64,000 nucleotides of DNA from DYFT01 sp041695085 (GCA_041695085.1 JBGFRO010000003.1:184487-248486); one strand, 5' to 3'. Shown: positions 18,374 through 28,179, counted from the stretch's first letter. Made by a program: numbers and translations. The notes: a model not told the origin generated them from the letters alone.

Positions 18374-18832
18374 CTCATTCCTCAAAAATTTTTTGATTTT
18401 CTTTCTTTTCGCGACAAGGCAATCCCCTCTCCCCGGTGCTGCGGGACGAGACCACCTTGCCAAACGAACGACTCCTGGATTCTGTGGCTTGCTCAGTCGC
18501 ACCGTGTTCCAAAGCATTCGTCCGGTACTGTCTAAACGCCGTGCGATCAATGGATAATCGTGTATCGACTCAGTAGCTGAGCAGATGATCTCTCTTCTAT
18601 CGCGAGAGTTGCTCTCTTTGGTTGGCTACTCATCCCTTTGGTGCAAGTTGAGCAAAACAAAAAGAACAGGCCGAAAGGAGAATTGTAGAATACAGTATTT
18701 GGAAACAAAAATTCCCGACCGCAGGCTTCAGAAAACCTGAGTCGGAAATTGTTGCCAAGGTTTTCACGGCATTTTACCTCCATAATCGTTACAAAGCTGT
18801 CCGGCGATTGTTGATACCGCTTCACTTGTACT
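18374..18832 (-). other. Gene-poor region with a decayed copy of the protease leader
   Basis: About 460 bp with no convincing complete gene. Positions 18768-18842 nearly repeat 27714-27795, the stretch between the intact lipoprotein gene and the M43 protease gene. Here the equivalent protease start is a GTG at 18767 that gives only 45 residues (hydrophobic core STILLSACSFCFAQ) before a TGA at 18630. I read it as the remnant of a second lipoprotein-protease pair. Confidence 0.45.
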
Positions 18833-19254
18833 TCACTGCTTCTCAAGTATGATCTTGAAGGGGCCTCTTCCAAATAAATACCCAGGGGTTTCAAGTCGGC
18901 GCTCTTGCACCAAGAATGGCTTCCAATCTAAAGGTGTCCGCGTATCGTTGAACGTTAGTGTATCAGCCTTGAGTGTGAATGTCCCTGAATAAGTCGTATC
19001 AATTGTTCGCCAGCCCAAATTGGCAGAAGGAGGGATTGTTACACGCCCCTCCACTCTGAAATTTGACTCTAGCTTGGCAGTGAGCGTTCCACCATACTTC
19101 AAGACATCCACGGGCTCATCACCGGAACCAAACAAAATAAAAGTATCAGCCTTGTACTGCCCGACAACTCGGTCGACAGGATTAACCACGGTATCTTTGC
19201 ATCCCGCTAAACTAAACAAAGAGTCGTCAGTATCAAAAATAGCTGAGCGTTCAT
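18833..19254 (-). pseudogene. Frameshifted copy of the repeated small lipoprotein
   Basis: The main frame (about 128 residues from a TTG at 19219) is very similar to the intact lipoprotein at 27769-28179, sharing CKDTVVNPVDR, VVGQYKA, DVLKYGGTLTAKLESNFRVE and TYSGTFTLKADTLTF. The intact copy starts MNTQLFLTLMPLLLAGCKD. Here the matching leader MNAQLFLILTTLCLV starts at 19254 in another frame and ends in a stop. A 5-bp length difference near 19210 separates signal peptide from body. It is therefore probably no longer exported, unless the TTG start yields a cytosolic product. Function of the family is unknown. Confidence 0.65.
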
Positions 19255-19419
19255 TCTCTCGAGTTTTTCTTCCTGAGTCGGTTGTATTCCACTTGTCGAT
19301 GGTGCGACTTCCATCATGTCGTTGTTTGCATTCCTTCTCCTGTGGTTATATTCTTGCACTGGAGTTGAAGGTATCAACCTCCAACTCCAAATGCAAAAAA
19401 AATGGGAGGACAAATGTCC

Positions 19420-21831
19420 TTATTTCATCAAGACCATCCGGCCGGATTTCACTACTTGACCGTATTGGACGTTATAAAGATAGACACCACTCGGCAGGTT
19501 CGTCGCATCCCATTGGACCGTGTGCTCTCCCGCGCGTATAACCTGAGAGAGAAGTGTTGCAACCGTTTGGCCAAGGACGTTCGTCACAGTTACAGTGACG
19601 AATCCTTCTTCCGGTATGGCAAAGGAAATGTTGGTTGCCGGATTGAAGGGGTTCGGGTAGTTGTTTTTCACATTGAATGTCCCGGGGACTTCCGCTACCT
19701 TTGCCGGTCTCGGGAACACCTCTTCCCCGCCGAGAGCAACACTGCCCGAATAAGGGACATACTCACTCTGTCGCACCCAGAGCGAGAAGCCCCTCGCCGA
19801 AGCCCACACGTTTACACGACCGTCGGCCTGAATGACTGTCGTCTCAGAAGGATTCATGATATTGACAAGAGTCTGACCTGCCCAGCTTTGCCAGCCGGAG
19901 GGGGCGTGGTCCACCCACAACCCTTTTGTCGTCGTTTCGTTATTGTTTAGCACCAAAATGCCGCCGGATCGTGTGCCATTTCCCTGTCTGCGTGCCACAT
20001 AAACATTCCACGTGTCGCCGCTCGGCCACGGATTGCCGACTTGTGAGAGGACGGTCATCGTCCCACCGAGATATGTTCTCCGTGCGTGCATTAACTTATT
20101 GATCTCCGTCCGGAGACTTGCCGGCGCTGTGACCGTGACAGTGGAATTGCGATAATCGACTTGGGTAACCCCGTAATAATGAGAATAGAAAACGCAGGGC
20201 CGACCCTCCGCGAAGAGAATGTATGCGTACGCCATATCCCAGTCTCGCCATAGCCACTTGTCGCTTTCTTTCCCCGTATCATGATTGTCGACGAAGGTAA
20301 CCACCGAAGTTCCTGAGAGGGCATTACCTGTGTTGTCTCGCACCATGCCGGAATTGTTCAGCCACGCCATGTTGAAATCGACGGCATTGAGGTTGGCCAT
20401 GCGAGTTAGATCGGTTCGGAGAGGAAAATCAAAGACATCCACATCGGCACGAAAACCGTTAAAGGTAAAGTTGTTCCAGATGTTGTTGACCCAGTTTTTG
20501 AGCCTGTACTTGTGGTTCGTCCAATATTCACCCACGATGAATGGTTGGCTTCCATCCGGTTTTCGAGGCAGATTCGAGACCCATTTGGCCACCAATTCCT
20601 CTTGGAACCCCCGCACGAAATCCAAACGGTATCCATCGAAGCCAACGTTGCTCGAGGAGAGCCACTGTCCCCACGCGATGAGCCTGTTCTGCACCGTCGT
20701 GCTGAACGTATTCAGGTCATTGCCAAACCATTTTGTGTTCGTAATAATCTCGTCCTCAAATCCAGCTCCGCCCAACCAATCGGAATTGTCCACGGGATGA
20801 AAATCGGTGTACGTCCACGAATGATTCGGCTCACCTGGTCCTGTGTGATTGACGTATGTAATTCCCGTTGAGGTGCGCGCTTGAAGTGAGGTGCTCGCAA
20901 GGTTGGTACCGTTGTACCACAAGCGCACGGGATAGTAGCCGTTGGTTTGGTCTGCCCATTGCCACTCCCATTGGCCCTGTGCGTTCGTTCCTTCCTTCCG
21001 CGCTGTTAAACGTATCTCGATGGTAGCGGTACCCGTGAGTGTGAACTTGAACTCGTCGATGTCGCTTGACGATTGCATGTGGCCGCGTATCGTATGTCCC
21101 GAGCCGGGGAAAGGATTCCACTGTCCGTTCCCATTATTCGGCTCCGATTCCCAATGCACGGTGTTACTGGGTGTGGCGTTCGTCCAATTGATATGAAGAT
21201 CGTACCCACGCTGCGTGTGGCTGGCGTTCCAATCGAGGTAATATCCTTTGATCTGGATGTAATAATCGCCTGCCGATGCATTGGGGACGCGCCAATAAAC
21301 TTCGTTGGTTGGATAGGGAACATATTGTCGTCCATTTCGAAACGCTTCATCGAAAACATATTGCTTCACGGCAGGGTTGTTCTCGTTTTGGGCTTGATCG
21401 GCATAAATATGGTTCAAGATAACGTCTGCATACACTTCCATCCGCGGCCCATTCGTAGTGCTACGAGCCGCAGCAAGAAGGTTCAGAAGTTCCGTCCTTG
21501 ATCCAAACCGTGTCTCCACAGTTCCTTTCTGGTTATAATTGCCCAGGTCGTAGTGATCGAAGATGCCATATCCCATATCGGTGATCCCCCAATTCCCTTT
21601 GCTCGGCGGGGGAGTCCAGATTCCACGGAAGCCTGCCGCTTTAAGGGAAGGAATCTTGACTCTCAACGAGTCGTACCAAAATCCATTCTTGTTGGTGGCA
21701 TCAACCGGTACATTCCAGTAAAACGCCTGCATCATCACATCGTCTTGTGCGGCAAGACGACTGAAGATGAGACCGATGAGAAAGAAGCAGTTGAGAAGCA
21801 TGGAGGGGATGCGATGACGTGAGGGTATCAT
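19420..21831 (-). CDS. Secreted GH13 alpha-amylase with beta-sandwich insertion and type IX sorting domain
   Basis: The 803-residue protein has a signal peptide (LLNCFFLIGLIFSRLAAQ) and then DDVMMQAFYWNVP, typical of the amylase barrel start. Catalytic regions are VYADVILNHIYA, GYRLDFVRGF, IVGEYWTNH and FVDNHDTG. Between regions I and II, about residues 190-330 form an extra beta-rich segment (YYIQIKGYYLDWNAS, DEFKFTLTGTATIEIRLTA), much longer than a normal domain B. It may be an inserted carbohydrate-binding module. The C-terminus carries YPNPFNPATNISFAIPEEGF and LPSGVYLYNVQ, a type IX sorting domain. A LacI-type palindrome lies 46 bp upstream, so regulation by the LacI protein of this locus is likely. 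Confidence 0.9.
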   Translation of the reverse strand: MIPSRHRIPSMLLNCFFLIGLIFSRLAAQDDVMMQAFYWNVPVDATNKNGFWYDSLRVKIPSLKAAGFRGIWTPPPSKGNWGITDMGYGIFDHYDLGNYNQKGTVETRFGSRTELLNLLAAARSTTNGPRMEVYADVILNHIYADQAQNENNPAVKQYVFDEAFRNGRQYVPYPTNEVYWRVPNASAGDYYIQIKGYYLDWNASHTQRGYDLHINWTNATPSNTVHWESEPNNGNGQWNPFPGSGHTIRGHMQSSSDIDEFKFTLTGTATIEIRLTARKEGTNAQGQWEWQWADQTNGYYPVRLWYNGTNLASTSLQARTSTGITYVNHTGPGEPNHSWTYTDFHPVDNSDWLGGAGFEDEIITNTKWFGNDLNTFSTTVQNRLIAWGQWLSSSNVGFDGYRLDFVRGFQEELVAKWVSNLPRKPDGSQPFIVGEYWTNHKYRLKNWVNNIWNNFTFNGFRADVDVFDFPLRTDLTRMANLNAVDFNMAWLNNSGMVRDNTGNALSGTSVVTFVDNHDTGKESDKWLWRDWDMAYAYILFAEGRPCVFYSHYYGVTQVDYRNSTVTVTAPASLRTEINKLMHARRTYLGGTMTVLSQVGNPWPSGDTWNVYVARRQGNGTRSGGILVLNNNETTTKGLWVDHAPSGWQSWAGQTLVNIMNPSETTVIQADGRVNVWASARGFSLWVRQSEYVPYSGSVALGGEEVFPRPAKVAEVPGTFNVKNNYPNPFNPATNISFAIPEEGFVTVTVTNVLGQTVATLLSQVIRAGEHTVQWDATNLPSGVYLYNVQYGQVVKSGRMVLMK

Positions 21832-21876
21832 AACTTCCTCCCTGTTGAAATGGTGAGTGAATTAAAGAGGTTAGAA

Positions 21877-21890
21877 TGGAAGCGCTTCCA
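21877..21890. promoter_or_regulatory. LacI-family operator-like palindrome upstream of the GH13 gene
   Basis: TGGAAGCGCTTCCA is a perfect 14-bp palindrome with the central CG typical of LacI/GalR operators and cre-like sites. It lies 46 bp upstream of the amylase start at 21831. The LacI regulator at 39732-40811 is the obvious candidate binder. Confidence 0.65.
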
Positions 21891-21961
21891 CAGGATAAGC
21901 GAATTTACAGAATATGTCAAGCCCTTCGCACATTTTTAATGTTAAGAATGGTCTTGTGGAT

Positions 21962-22192
21962 TCACGATGCCAAGGAGCGCTTGCGACGGTGTTGGGGGAA
22001 TGTATCGAAGGAGGAAGTATGGAAGCAGTAAGACGCGAGATGGTAGACATCTACAACCCGCACAATCTTTACATCATGGAGCAAAGAATCCTCCACAATG
22101 CCGTACAACGATCGCTGTGGATTCCGTGTGGTGAAACCCCCGCGATTCGTTATCTGCACAAAACCCGCCTGCAAGCGGTAAGGCGATCCCAA
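21962..22192 (-). pseudogene. Fragment of a GH13 amylase N-terminal domain
   Basis: The minus strand encodes LQAGFVQITNRGGFTTRNPQ, then RSLYGIVEDSLLHDVKI. This closely matches the internal region of the 15386-18373 amylase (VQAGFVQITNRGNFTTRNPQ, RTLYGIVQDTSRNDVKI). The similarity stops after about 50 residues and the rest is unrelated. It is a relic of a paralogous gene lying between the GH13 gene and the starch-binding-like gene. The rest of the 21832-22243 gap holds the operator and a hairpin. Confidence 0.7.
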
Positions 22193-22213
22193 AAAAAGGG
22201 GGACCGCCTTACC
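22177..22213 (-). terminator. Strong hairpin downstream of the 625-residue secreted protein gene
   Basis: GGTAAGGCG pairs perfectly with CGCCTTACC, and the loop holds an A7 run between C and G runs that pair further. It lies 31 bp after the stop of the leftward gene ending at 22244. There is no T-tract outside the stem, so termination is plausible but not certain. Confidence 0.45.
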
Positions 22214-22243
22214 AGATATGATGCAATCGGACCGTTGCTCCGC

Positions 22244-24121
22244 TTATTTGATCAACAGCATTTTCTTGGCAGCCACAAACGTGCCCGCGGAGATCTGGTA
22301 CACATAAACGCCGCTCGGAAGTCGTGAAGCATCAAACCCTACGAGGTGCGTGCCGGCAGTTTTCTTCTCGTGATTGACAAGCGATGCAACTTCTTGACCA
22401 AGCAGGTTGAATACTTTCAACGTTACAAACGATTCGGTGGGAAGATGATACTCAATCGCCGTTGACGGATTAAAAGGATTCGGATAGTTCTGCATGAGCC
22501 CGAAGGATTGAGGAACTGACCCAACGGTTGCGGGATCGTTCGCAGAGGTTACAAGCGGGGGAGTCTCGACGACATGCGGCGGTTCTGTCGTGAAGACGTC
22601 CGTCGGGAAGGTAACCGATGACGGATATGCACCGTCGGCACCGGGTCGAATGTAACGGGTACGATATCGCCCATATGCAAATCCGCTCCCTTCATCCCGT
22701 TGTCCAATCGACGAGCCCTTTGCCTGCACGCGGTAGAAAACCACGTAGGGGGCTGGGCCGGTGACACTAAACGTCAATGTGTATACTGTATCGGTTCCTA
22801 CACGCCGGAAGACAAGGTCATTCTGCACACCGGTTACCCGCTTCTGCGACCAGACAAGGGCTGGTTCTTCCAATATCAGCCGGACCGTATCGGTCGCGGG
22901 ATTAAAGGCGGGAACGAGCCTCGTTGCAGGGCGCATATCGATGCGGAACGTCACCGCTACAGTCCTGCCAGCAGGTATCACACCTCTCAGAGGCACATCG
23001 TTATACCAATAAATCGGTTCTGTTTGTTCCGGATTTCCGGCGAAGATAAATCTGCGATCATGGCCCCCCTGTGTCGCCGGAAGCTCCCACCCCCACCAGT
23101 CTTCAATTCCCCGTGCAGTGGGGTTGCCGTGCCAAATGCGGAATTTGTACGGTTCGTTGGCTAGGGGGGCGTTCGTGTATGTGACGTCAAGCTCCCACAG
23201 GCTTGTTGTACCGAGTGCTATCCGCATCCGCTCACCGGTATCCCAACCTCCTCTCGCCAACGGACCCATCAGTCGCACGGTGTCTCCTTTCGTCCGATCA
23301 AAAAAGCCAATCCTCTCGTACGCTCTCATATCGACACCAAGGAGGATTCTCCCTGTAACCACGCGGCCCACGATAGGCTTATTATCGAACGTCACCCAGT
23401 GAAGGGTGGTGTCATTGCCTACGAGAAGGAGCCGATTACCGTCCGGCGGCGGACCGACGGAGCCTTCCCAACCTGATGCCCCCCAAATGTATTTGTACTG
23501 GACCGTTTGACCTTTGACGCTGTTGGAGAACCGGCCTACCCCAGACCAGAAGGGGGATGTCCCTTCCCGCGTCAAGGGCAACGATCGTCCCCAATCCAAT
23601 GGGGGTGTTCCCCCTCGAACGCCGACCCCTTGGGCAGGGTCGAAGGTGGGTAGACTTCCCATGTGAATGCGGAACCAGACATCCACGGAGTCGGAGGGTG
23701 TATAGGGAGGATTGGTTCCTCTGTCGTAGTATTGAAGAGAAAGAACAGTATCGCGACGCACGATTAATCTTTTATTGTCACCACTTTCCCAGCCCGAATG
23801 GGCTTTAGCCGAATCGCTCGTTGCGTAGAACTTATATTCGACCGTATCGCCAACAGTAAAGCGATGGGTAACAGTCCAGTAGTCTCCACCGATGTTGGTC
23901 ATCCGCGGCGAATCATCACCCCACGTCAGTGGTGCTTTACTCCCCCGGACCTGAACGAGGGTCGCGCGATGAGTCGCGCGAATGGTATCCACTCTCGTTG
24001 AGGTATTTAACCGGAAGGTTACGTTAGCTGTAGTCTGCGCTTGCACGGGGGTATCGAGAACAAACCCAACGAACCCGAGGCCGACGACGACAAGCAGTGT
24101 CAGGACCTTCATAGCTTGCAC
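22244..24121 (-). CDS. Secreted multi-domain starch-binding-like protein with type IX sorting domain
   Basis: The 625-residue protein has a signal peptide (LTLLVVVGLGFVGFVLDTPVQAQ) and no catalytic motif that I recognise. It is built of about four beta-sandwich modules. Each runs from an xVTFRxxx or VDVWFRIHM strand through VRG..PLxWG to a tail such as TVEYKFYA, TVQYKYIWG or PYKFRIWHG. This pattern resembles CBM20/CBM48-type or SusE/F-like starch-binding modules. The C-terminus has MQNYPNPFNPSTAIEYHLP and SGVYVYQISAG. It probably binds alpha-glucan at the surface for the neighbouring amylases. The binding role is inferred. Confidence 0.75.
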   Translation of the reverse strand: MQAMKVLTLLVVVGLGFVGFVLDTPVQAQTTANVTFRLNTSTRVDTIRATHRATLVQVRGSKAPLTWGDDSPRMTNIGGDYWTVTHRFTVGDTVEYKFYATSDSAKAHSGWESGDNKRLIVRRDTVLSLQYYDRGTNPPYTPSDSVDVWFRIHMGSLPTFDPAQGVGVRGGTPPLDWGRSLPLTREGTSPFWSGVGRFSNSVKGQTVQYKYIWGASGWEGSVGPPPDGNRLLLVGNDTTLHWVTFDNKPIVGRVVTGRILLGVDMRAYERIGFFDRTKGDTVRLMGPLARGGWDTGERMRIALGTTSLWELDVTYTNAPLANEPYKFRIWHGNPTARGIEDWWGWELPATQGGHDRRFIFAGNPEQTEPIYWYNDVPLRGVIPAGRTVAVTFRIDMRPATRLVPAFNPATDTVRLILEEPALVWSQKRVTGVQNDLVFRRVGTDTVYTLTFSVTGPAPYVVFYRVQAKGSSIGQRDEGSGFAYGRYRTRYIRPGADGAYPSSVTFPTDVFTTEPPHVVETPPLVTSANDPATVGSVPQSFGLMQNYPNPFNPSTAIEYHLPTESFVTLKVFNLLGQEVASLVNHEKKTAGTHLVGFDASRLPSGVYVYQISAGTFVAAKKMLLIK

Positions 24122-24208
24122 TCCTTATTAGATGTTTGTTGATTGGGTGAATTATGAGAACGAATGAACAAAGAAGAGGATGCTGATCGCTGAAATTCTT
24201 CACGCTCC

Positions 24209-25240
24209 TTAGAATTGTAGTGAGAGGTCAAGCTTCTGAATGTTTCTCAACCGGCCGAAGGTTTGGAACGCGTAATCCACACGAAGGGTGAGTCCAGGTA
24301 GAAGAGTGTGCTGCACGCCCGCCCCCATAGACCACCGCTGTTCTGCCTCCTCGTTACCCAGAGAGCGATAGCCGCCGCGCACACTGAACTGCCTGTCGAA
24401 AAAGGAGTACTCCAGACCAAGGTCGATGAACTCAACGTTATCGTTGGGATACGCTGCATCGACCGCGAGGGTCAACAGGTGACTCTCCCTTTTGATGACA
24501 TCAGCCGACAAACCGGTCCGTAGTGTCAGCGGAAGATCGAAGCGGTCGGTCGCGAGATAGGCATTGATAGCCGGATTGTTGCCGTACTTTTGCTCGTCAA
24601 TATCTTTTTGAACCAGCAGGTCAGCGCCAGACATCTGAAGTTTCTCGCCAAAGTTGGATACACTCACACCAAAACGGACATCGGGAATCGGTGTCTTCAG
24701 CAATGTTCCCAAGTCAACTGCAAAGCCCGAGGCGGAGGAATTCCAGATCGTTTCGTTAATGTATTTCACTGTTCCACCGATTGAAAACCAGTCGGTCAGG
24801 TTGCGTGCATAGGAGATGCCGATGGCATAGCTTCCCGCACGAAACGTCCCTCCCGTGCCCTCCGGCTCCTCTTCGGTGGTAATCTCCATCTCCCCCATGG
24901 TCATCGCCGTTACGTGAATGCCCATTGCTCCCCACACACTACCCAGCGGAACGACGACGCCACCGAAGTTGACAACGATGTCGGCAAGCCAGGTGGTGTG
25001 GCTCATCGTCACTTCGAGGGATGACAGTGTTGCAATGCCACTCGGATTCCAGTACATGGCAGTTGCATCATTCGAGATAGAGGTGAACGCTCCACCGAGT
25101 GCCGTTGCACGAGCACCAACGGGAATGGTCAGAAACTTTGCCGATGTTGTACCAACTTTAGAGACAAGCTGGGCATCTGCAATGTTCATCAGGCTGAAGA
25201 AATGAACAGCAAGGTATATAAGTTTAAGTCGATAACACAT
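24209..25240 (-). CDS. PorV/PorQ-family outer-membrane barrel protein
   Basis: The 343-residue protein has a signal peptide and the family's opening segment TSAKFLTIPVGARATALGGA, followed by NDATAMYWNPSGIA. Repeated amphipathic strands continue to the C-terminal FGRLRNIQKLDLSLQF. PorV/PorQ-like barrels act in the type IX secretion system as shuttles or attachment factors, and the family is often found beside genes for sorting-domain cargo. Here it lies between two such genes. A general outer-membrane role is also possible. Confidence 0.8.
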   Translation of the reverse strand: MCYRLKLIYLAVHFFSLMNIADAQLVSKVGTTSAKFLTIPVGARATALGGAFTSISNDATAMYWNPSGIATLSSLEVTMSHTTWLADIVVNFGGVVVPLGSVWGAMGIHVTAMTMGEMEITTEEEPEGTGGTFRAGSYAIGISYARNLTDWFSIGGTVKYINETIWNSSASGFAVDLGTLLKTPIPDVRFGVSVSNFGEKLQMSGADLLVQKDIDEQKYGNNPAINAYLATDRFDLPLTLRTGLSADVIKRESHLLTLAVDAAYPNDNVEFIDLGLEYSFFDRQFSVRGGYRSLGNEEAEQRWSMGAGVQHTLLPGLTLRVDYAFQTFGRLRNIQKLDLSLQF

Positions 25241-25257
25241 GTTGAACCTAAGAAAAA

Positions 25258-27714
25258 TTATTTGGTTAAAAGGAACTTCCTCACGATTGAGTTGGCACCT
25301 GTTTCTAACCGGTAGAAATATATACCACTTGAGAGATTGATTGCATTGAAAAGAACTTCATGGGATCCGGCATGGTGGTACTCGTGAACAAGCACAGCAA
25401 TTTCACGACCCAAGAGATCAAAGACTTTAAGGGAAACAAAACCAGCTTCTGGTATCGTAAAATAAATAACTGTTGCAGGATTGAAGGGATTGGGATATGC
25501 AATAAGCGAGACCTGCTTTTCCTCCGCTGGCTCAGACGGTTGCACTACTTGTTTATGCGTCGCGCTCGATTCGGTGATCCTGCCATCGACTACTTCCATC
25601 AACCACGACGCTGTGAGAACAATCTCTTCATTCGAGTATCTTGCCCGTAATGTCGTAAGCTGTTCACGAGCTGGACTGTATTGTTTCGAGCCATAGTAGA
25701 TAAAGAACAGGTTTAATCTTCCGTGCTTTTCGTGAGTGGTCCCAGCGAAGTCGCTGATAAGACTGTTGTTCACAGCCAAGGCTTGAACAAGGTTACCATC
25801 CAACCGATAACAGTTGGAGAGAATTTCAAGCGCCGTGGCCCGAAACGGATTTCTTGCTTTGCTGAACGACTCGATGTACTCACGTACTCCTTTGTCTCTG
25901 ACCTCTTGATACACATTCCCCAACTCGATGAAAGCAATTTTTGCCTCGTTAGAAGCGGGGGCAGACGTGATAATGCCTTGGTAAATGCTAATGGCTGCGG
26001 CGTGATTGTTTCTGAAGCGCTCTTCTCGTGCCTGCAACAGAAGCATTCGCGAATCAGTTGTCGAGGGCTGGACTGTCTGCATACTCAAGGCAGGCATGAG
26101 CACGGGGGGTGAAGGCCCTTGCATTCTAAACGCAGGACCTGGATCGCTTGTCAGCCAAGGATCGTAGTAGATGACGGAGCCGCTGCTGGCAATGATTTTC
26201 GATGCGTCTGGCGGACTTTGACCCCACCAGGCGTAGCGGGCGGTAATGGTAGAACTATTCGATGCAAAGGCATTAGCATAGGAATTTCCGAAGTATCGGT
26301 TATCTCCGCCGGTGCTGGTAGAACCGGCTACTACATTGCAGTTGAAATCGGCTGCAATACCATAATAACCTCCTGTTAATGTATTTTTCCCTTCTATGGG
26401 GGGTGCATTATCGCCCAAAACGGGACCGGAGTAATAAGAGGAGTATACTGCAGCGTTACCAGTGTTAGTGTTGCCGGTGATGTTATTGTATTTCAGAAAA
26501 GGACTGGAATTGTAAATGTACACACCGTGCCCGGAATTATTCCGGATGGTGGTCCGCCAGATACTCGATCCGTTGGCCCTATCGGTGATGTTTACCCCAT
26601 TACAAATTCCCGTATTATTTTCAATTGTGCTGTTATCGATTCGGACAGTAGCTGTCACTACTGTAACAGCGCCCCCACCGAATTTGTGAACTTTTGAAAC
26701 TGTGCAATAATTGATAGTGCCTGAGCTGCCGCTGTTGAACAGGATGCCGCTCCAAGTGGAAGTGGAGGGAGCAGTAAAAGTACAGCTTGACGCATCAAGA
26801 GTGCCATACACTGAAATGCTGACACCCGAAGCAAAACTTAGTGTGCTGTTAAAGAATCTCCAATAACGACCAGCTGGAATAGAAAAATTGGAAGAAAAAT
26901 ACAGTGTCGTTCCTCCAAGGCTTGGTTTGTACTGGCCAACTATAGCATCCATACGGCTACCCTGACCAGAAGTAAATTCACGGTAACATGGATCATTTGT
27001 GTAGTTCATGTAGTTGTGGATGGGGTCGAGACCGGATTGTGGACACGTGTCAGGATTGGGTGTAGGGCACCCATAATTTTCCAGATGATATGGAGTGTCA
27101 TCCACTTCATCACCAGGCGGAGTACAGCCGTTCTGGAATGTATGATATAGACCTAAATAATGGCCTGCTTCATGCGTAGCCGTATAACCGTAATTAAAAT
27201 TGGTTATGTGACCTCCTGGCACTGAACCATAATGGACTACTACCCCGTGGTGGGGAGAACTCTCAGATACCTCCCAAGGCCACCTTATGACCCATCCCGC
27301 ATAAAGGCCAGCGTTGATCACATAAATATTCAATGCATGTTTAGTATCAACAGCAAGAGCGTTCGTCATGTCTAATACTGCTTGAGAGCCCAAGCCTGCA
27401 TTGTGCCAATTGTCATTTTGCGTTCTGCTTACTCCCGCAAGATAGAAGCGATACTTCGTTCCTGCACGCGTAAAAGTTGCATTCAGTGTGTCCACCTGAG
27501 CGCGTACTTGCGAATCAGAGATATTGCCCGTTCCACTACTTGCATACACTACATGAACAATGACAGGAATCGTAACGGTGCTGGCCGTGATCTTGAAAAG
27601 CGCATTGGCTGGAACTGTCTGGCTCGGGGAGGGAGTTCCACAACGCTGGCTTTGTCCGTGTGCAAAGAAAAAGTGGTTAAGTACGAGCAAGAGTATTGCT
27701 GTGAAGTTTTTCAT
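25258..27714 (-). CDS. Secreted M43-type (pappalysin-like) metalloprotease with beta-helix and type IX sorting domain
   Basis: The 818-residue protein starts with a signal peptide (ILLLVLNHFFFAHGQ). The zinc-binding site is YTATHEAGHYLGLYHTF (HExxHxxxxxH) with a Met-turn-like NYMNYTNDPC downstream, typical of M43 cytophagalysin/pappalysin peptidases. From about residue 290 to 520 a right-handed beta-helix is suggested by repeated ISVYGTLDAS, TVRIDNSTIENN and HGVYIYNSSPFLKYNNI patterns. A helical repeat region follows, then the sorting domain (AYPNPFNPATVIYFTIPEAG, SSGIYFYRLETG). The upstream lipoprotein gene is 54 bp away and the pair appears to have been duplicated nearby. The substrate is unknown. 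Confidence 0.88.
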   Translation of the reverse strand: MKNFTAILLLVLNHFFFAHGQSQRCGTPSPSQTVPANALFKITASTVTIPVIVHVVYASSGTGNISDSQVRAQVDTLNATFTRAGTKYRFYLAGVSRTQNDNWHNAGLGSQAVLDMTNALAVDTKHALNIYVINAGLYAGWVIRWPWEVSESSPHHGVVVHYGSVPGGHITNFNYGYTATHEAGHYLGLYHTFQNGCTPPGDEVDDTPYHLENYGCPTPNPDTCPQSGLDPIHNYMNYTNDPCYREFTSGQGSRMDAIVGQYKPSLGGTTLYFSSNFSIPAGRYWRFFNSTLSFASGVSISVYGTLDASSCTFTAPSTSTWSGILFNSGSSGTINYCTVSKVHKFGGGAVTVVTATVRIDNSTIENNTGICNGVNITDRANGSSIWRTTIRNNSGHGVYIYNSSPFLKYNNITGNTNTGNAAVYSSYYSGPVLGDNAPPIEGKNTLTGGYYGIAADFNCNVVAGSTSTGGDNRYFGNSYANAFASNSSTITARYAWWGQSPPDASKIIASSGSVIYYDPWLTSDPGPAFRMQGPSPPVLMPALSMQTVQPSTTDSRMLLLQAREERFRNNHAAAISIYQGIITSAPASNEAKIAFIELGNVYQEVRDKGVREYIESFSKARNPFRATALEILSNCYRLDGNLVQALAVNNSLISDFAGTTHEKHGRLNLFFIYYGSKQYSPAREQLTTLRARYSNEEIVLTASWLMEVVDGRITESSATHKQVVQPSEPAEEKQVSLIAYPNPFNPATVIYFTIPEAGFVSLKVFDLLGREIAVLVHEYHHAGSHEVLFNAINLSSGIYFYRLETGANSIVRKFLLTK

Positions 27715-27768
27715 GGCAGTTTACCTCCATAATCGTTACAAAGCTATTTGGCGATTATTGATACCGCT

Positions 27769-28179
27769 TCACTGCTTCTCAAGTATGATCTTGAATGGGA
27801 TTCTTAGCAAGATAGGGGTTGCAAGTCGGCGCTCTTGCACCAAAAATGGCATCCGATCTAAAAGCGTCTGCGTATCCTTGAAAGTTAATGTATCAGCTTT
27901 GAGTGTGAATGTCCCTGAATAAGTCGTATCAATTGTTCGCCAGCCCAAATTAGCATCAGGAGGGATTGTCACACGCCCCTCCACTCTGAAATTTGACTCT
28001 AGCTTGGCAGTTAGCGTTCCACCATACTTCAAGACATCCACGGGCTCATCACGGGAACCTAGCACAATAAAAGTAACAGCCTTGTACTGGCCAACAATTC
28101 GGTCAACAGGATTAACCACAGTATCTTTGCATCCCGCTAACAAAAGAGGCATCAGCGTTAAGAATAGCTGAGTGTTCAT
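27769..28179 (-). CDS. Small lipoprotein, intact member of a local four-copy family
   Basis: The 136-residue protein has a short lipoprotein signal (LFLTLMPLLLAGCKD, Cys at about 17). A beta-rich body follows with the recurrent VDRIVGQYKA, VLKYGGTLTAKLESNFRVEG and TYSGTFTLKADTLTF blocks. It pairs with the M43 protease gene 54 bp downstream. Related copies are at 18833-19254, 28517-28996 and 29207-29689. I do not recognise a named family. The repeated GTFTL..DTL pattern suggests a lipocalin-like or small beta-barrel fold. Confidence 0.7.
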   Translation of the reverse strand: MNTQLFLTLMPLLLAGCKDTVVNPVDRIVGQYKAVTFIVLGSRDEPVDVLKYGGTLTAKLESNFRVEGRVTIPPDANLGWRTIDTTYSGTFTLKADTLTFKDTQTLLDRMPFLVQERRLATPILLRIPFKIILEKQ

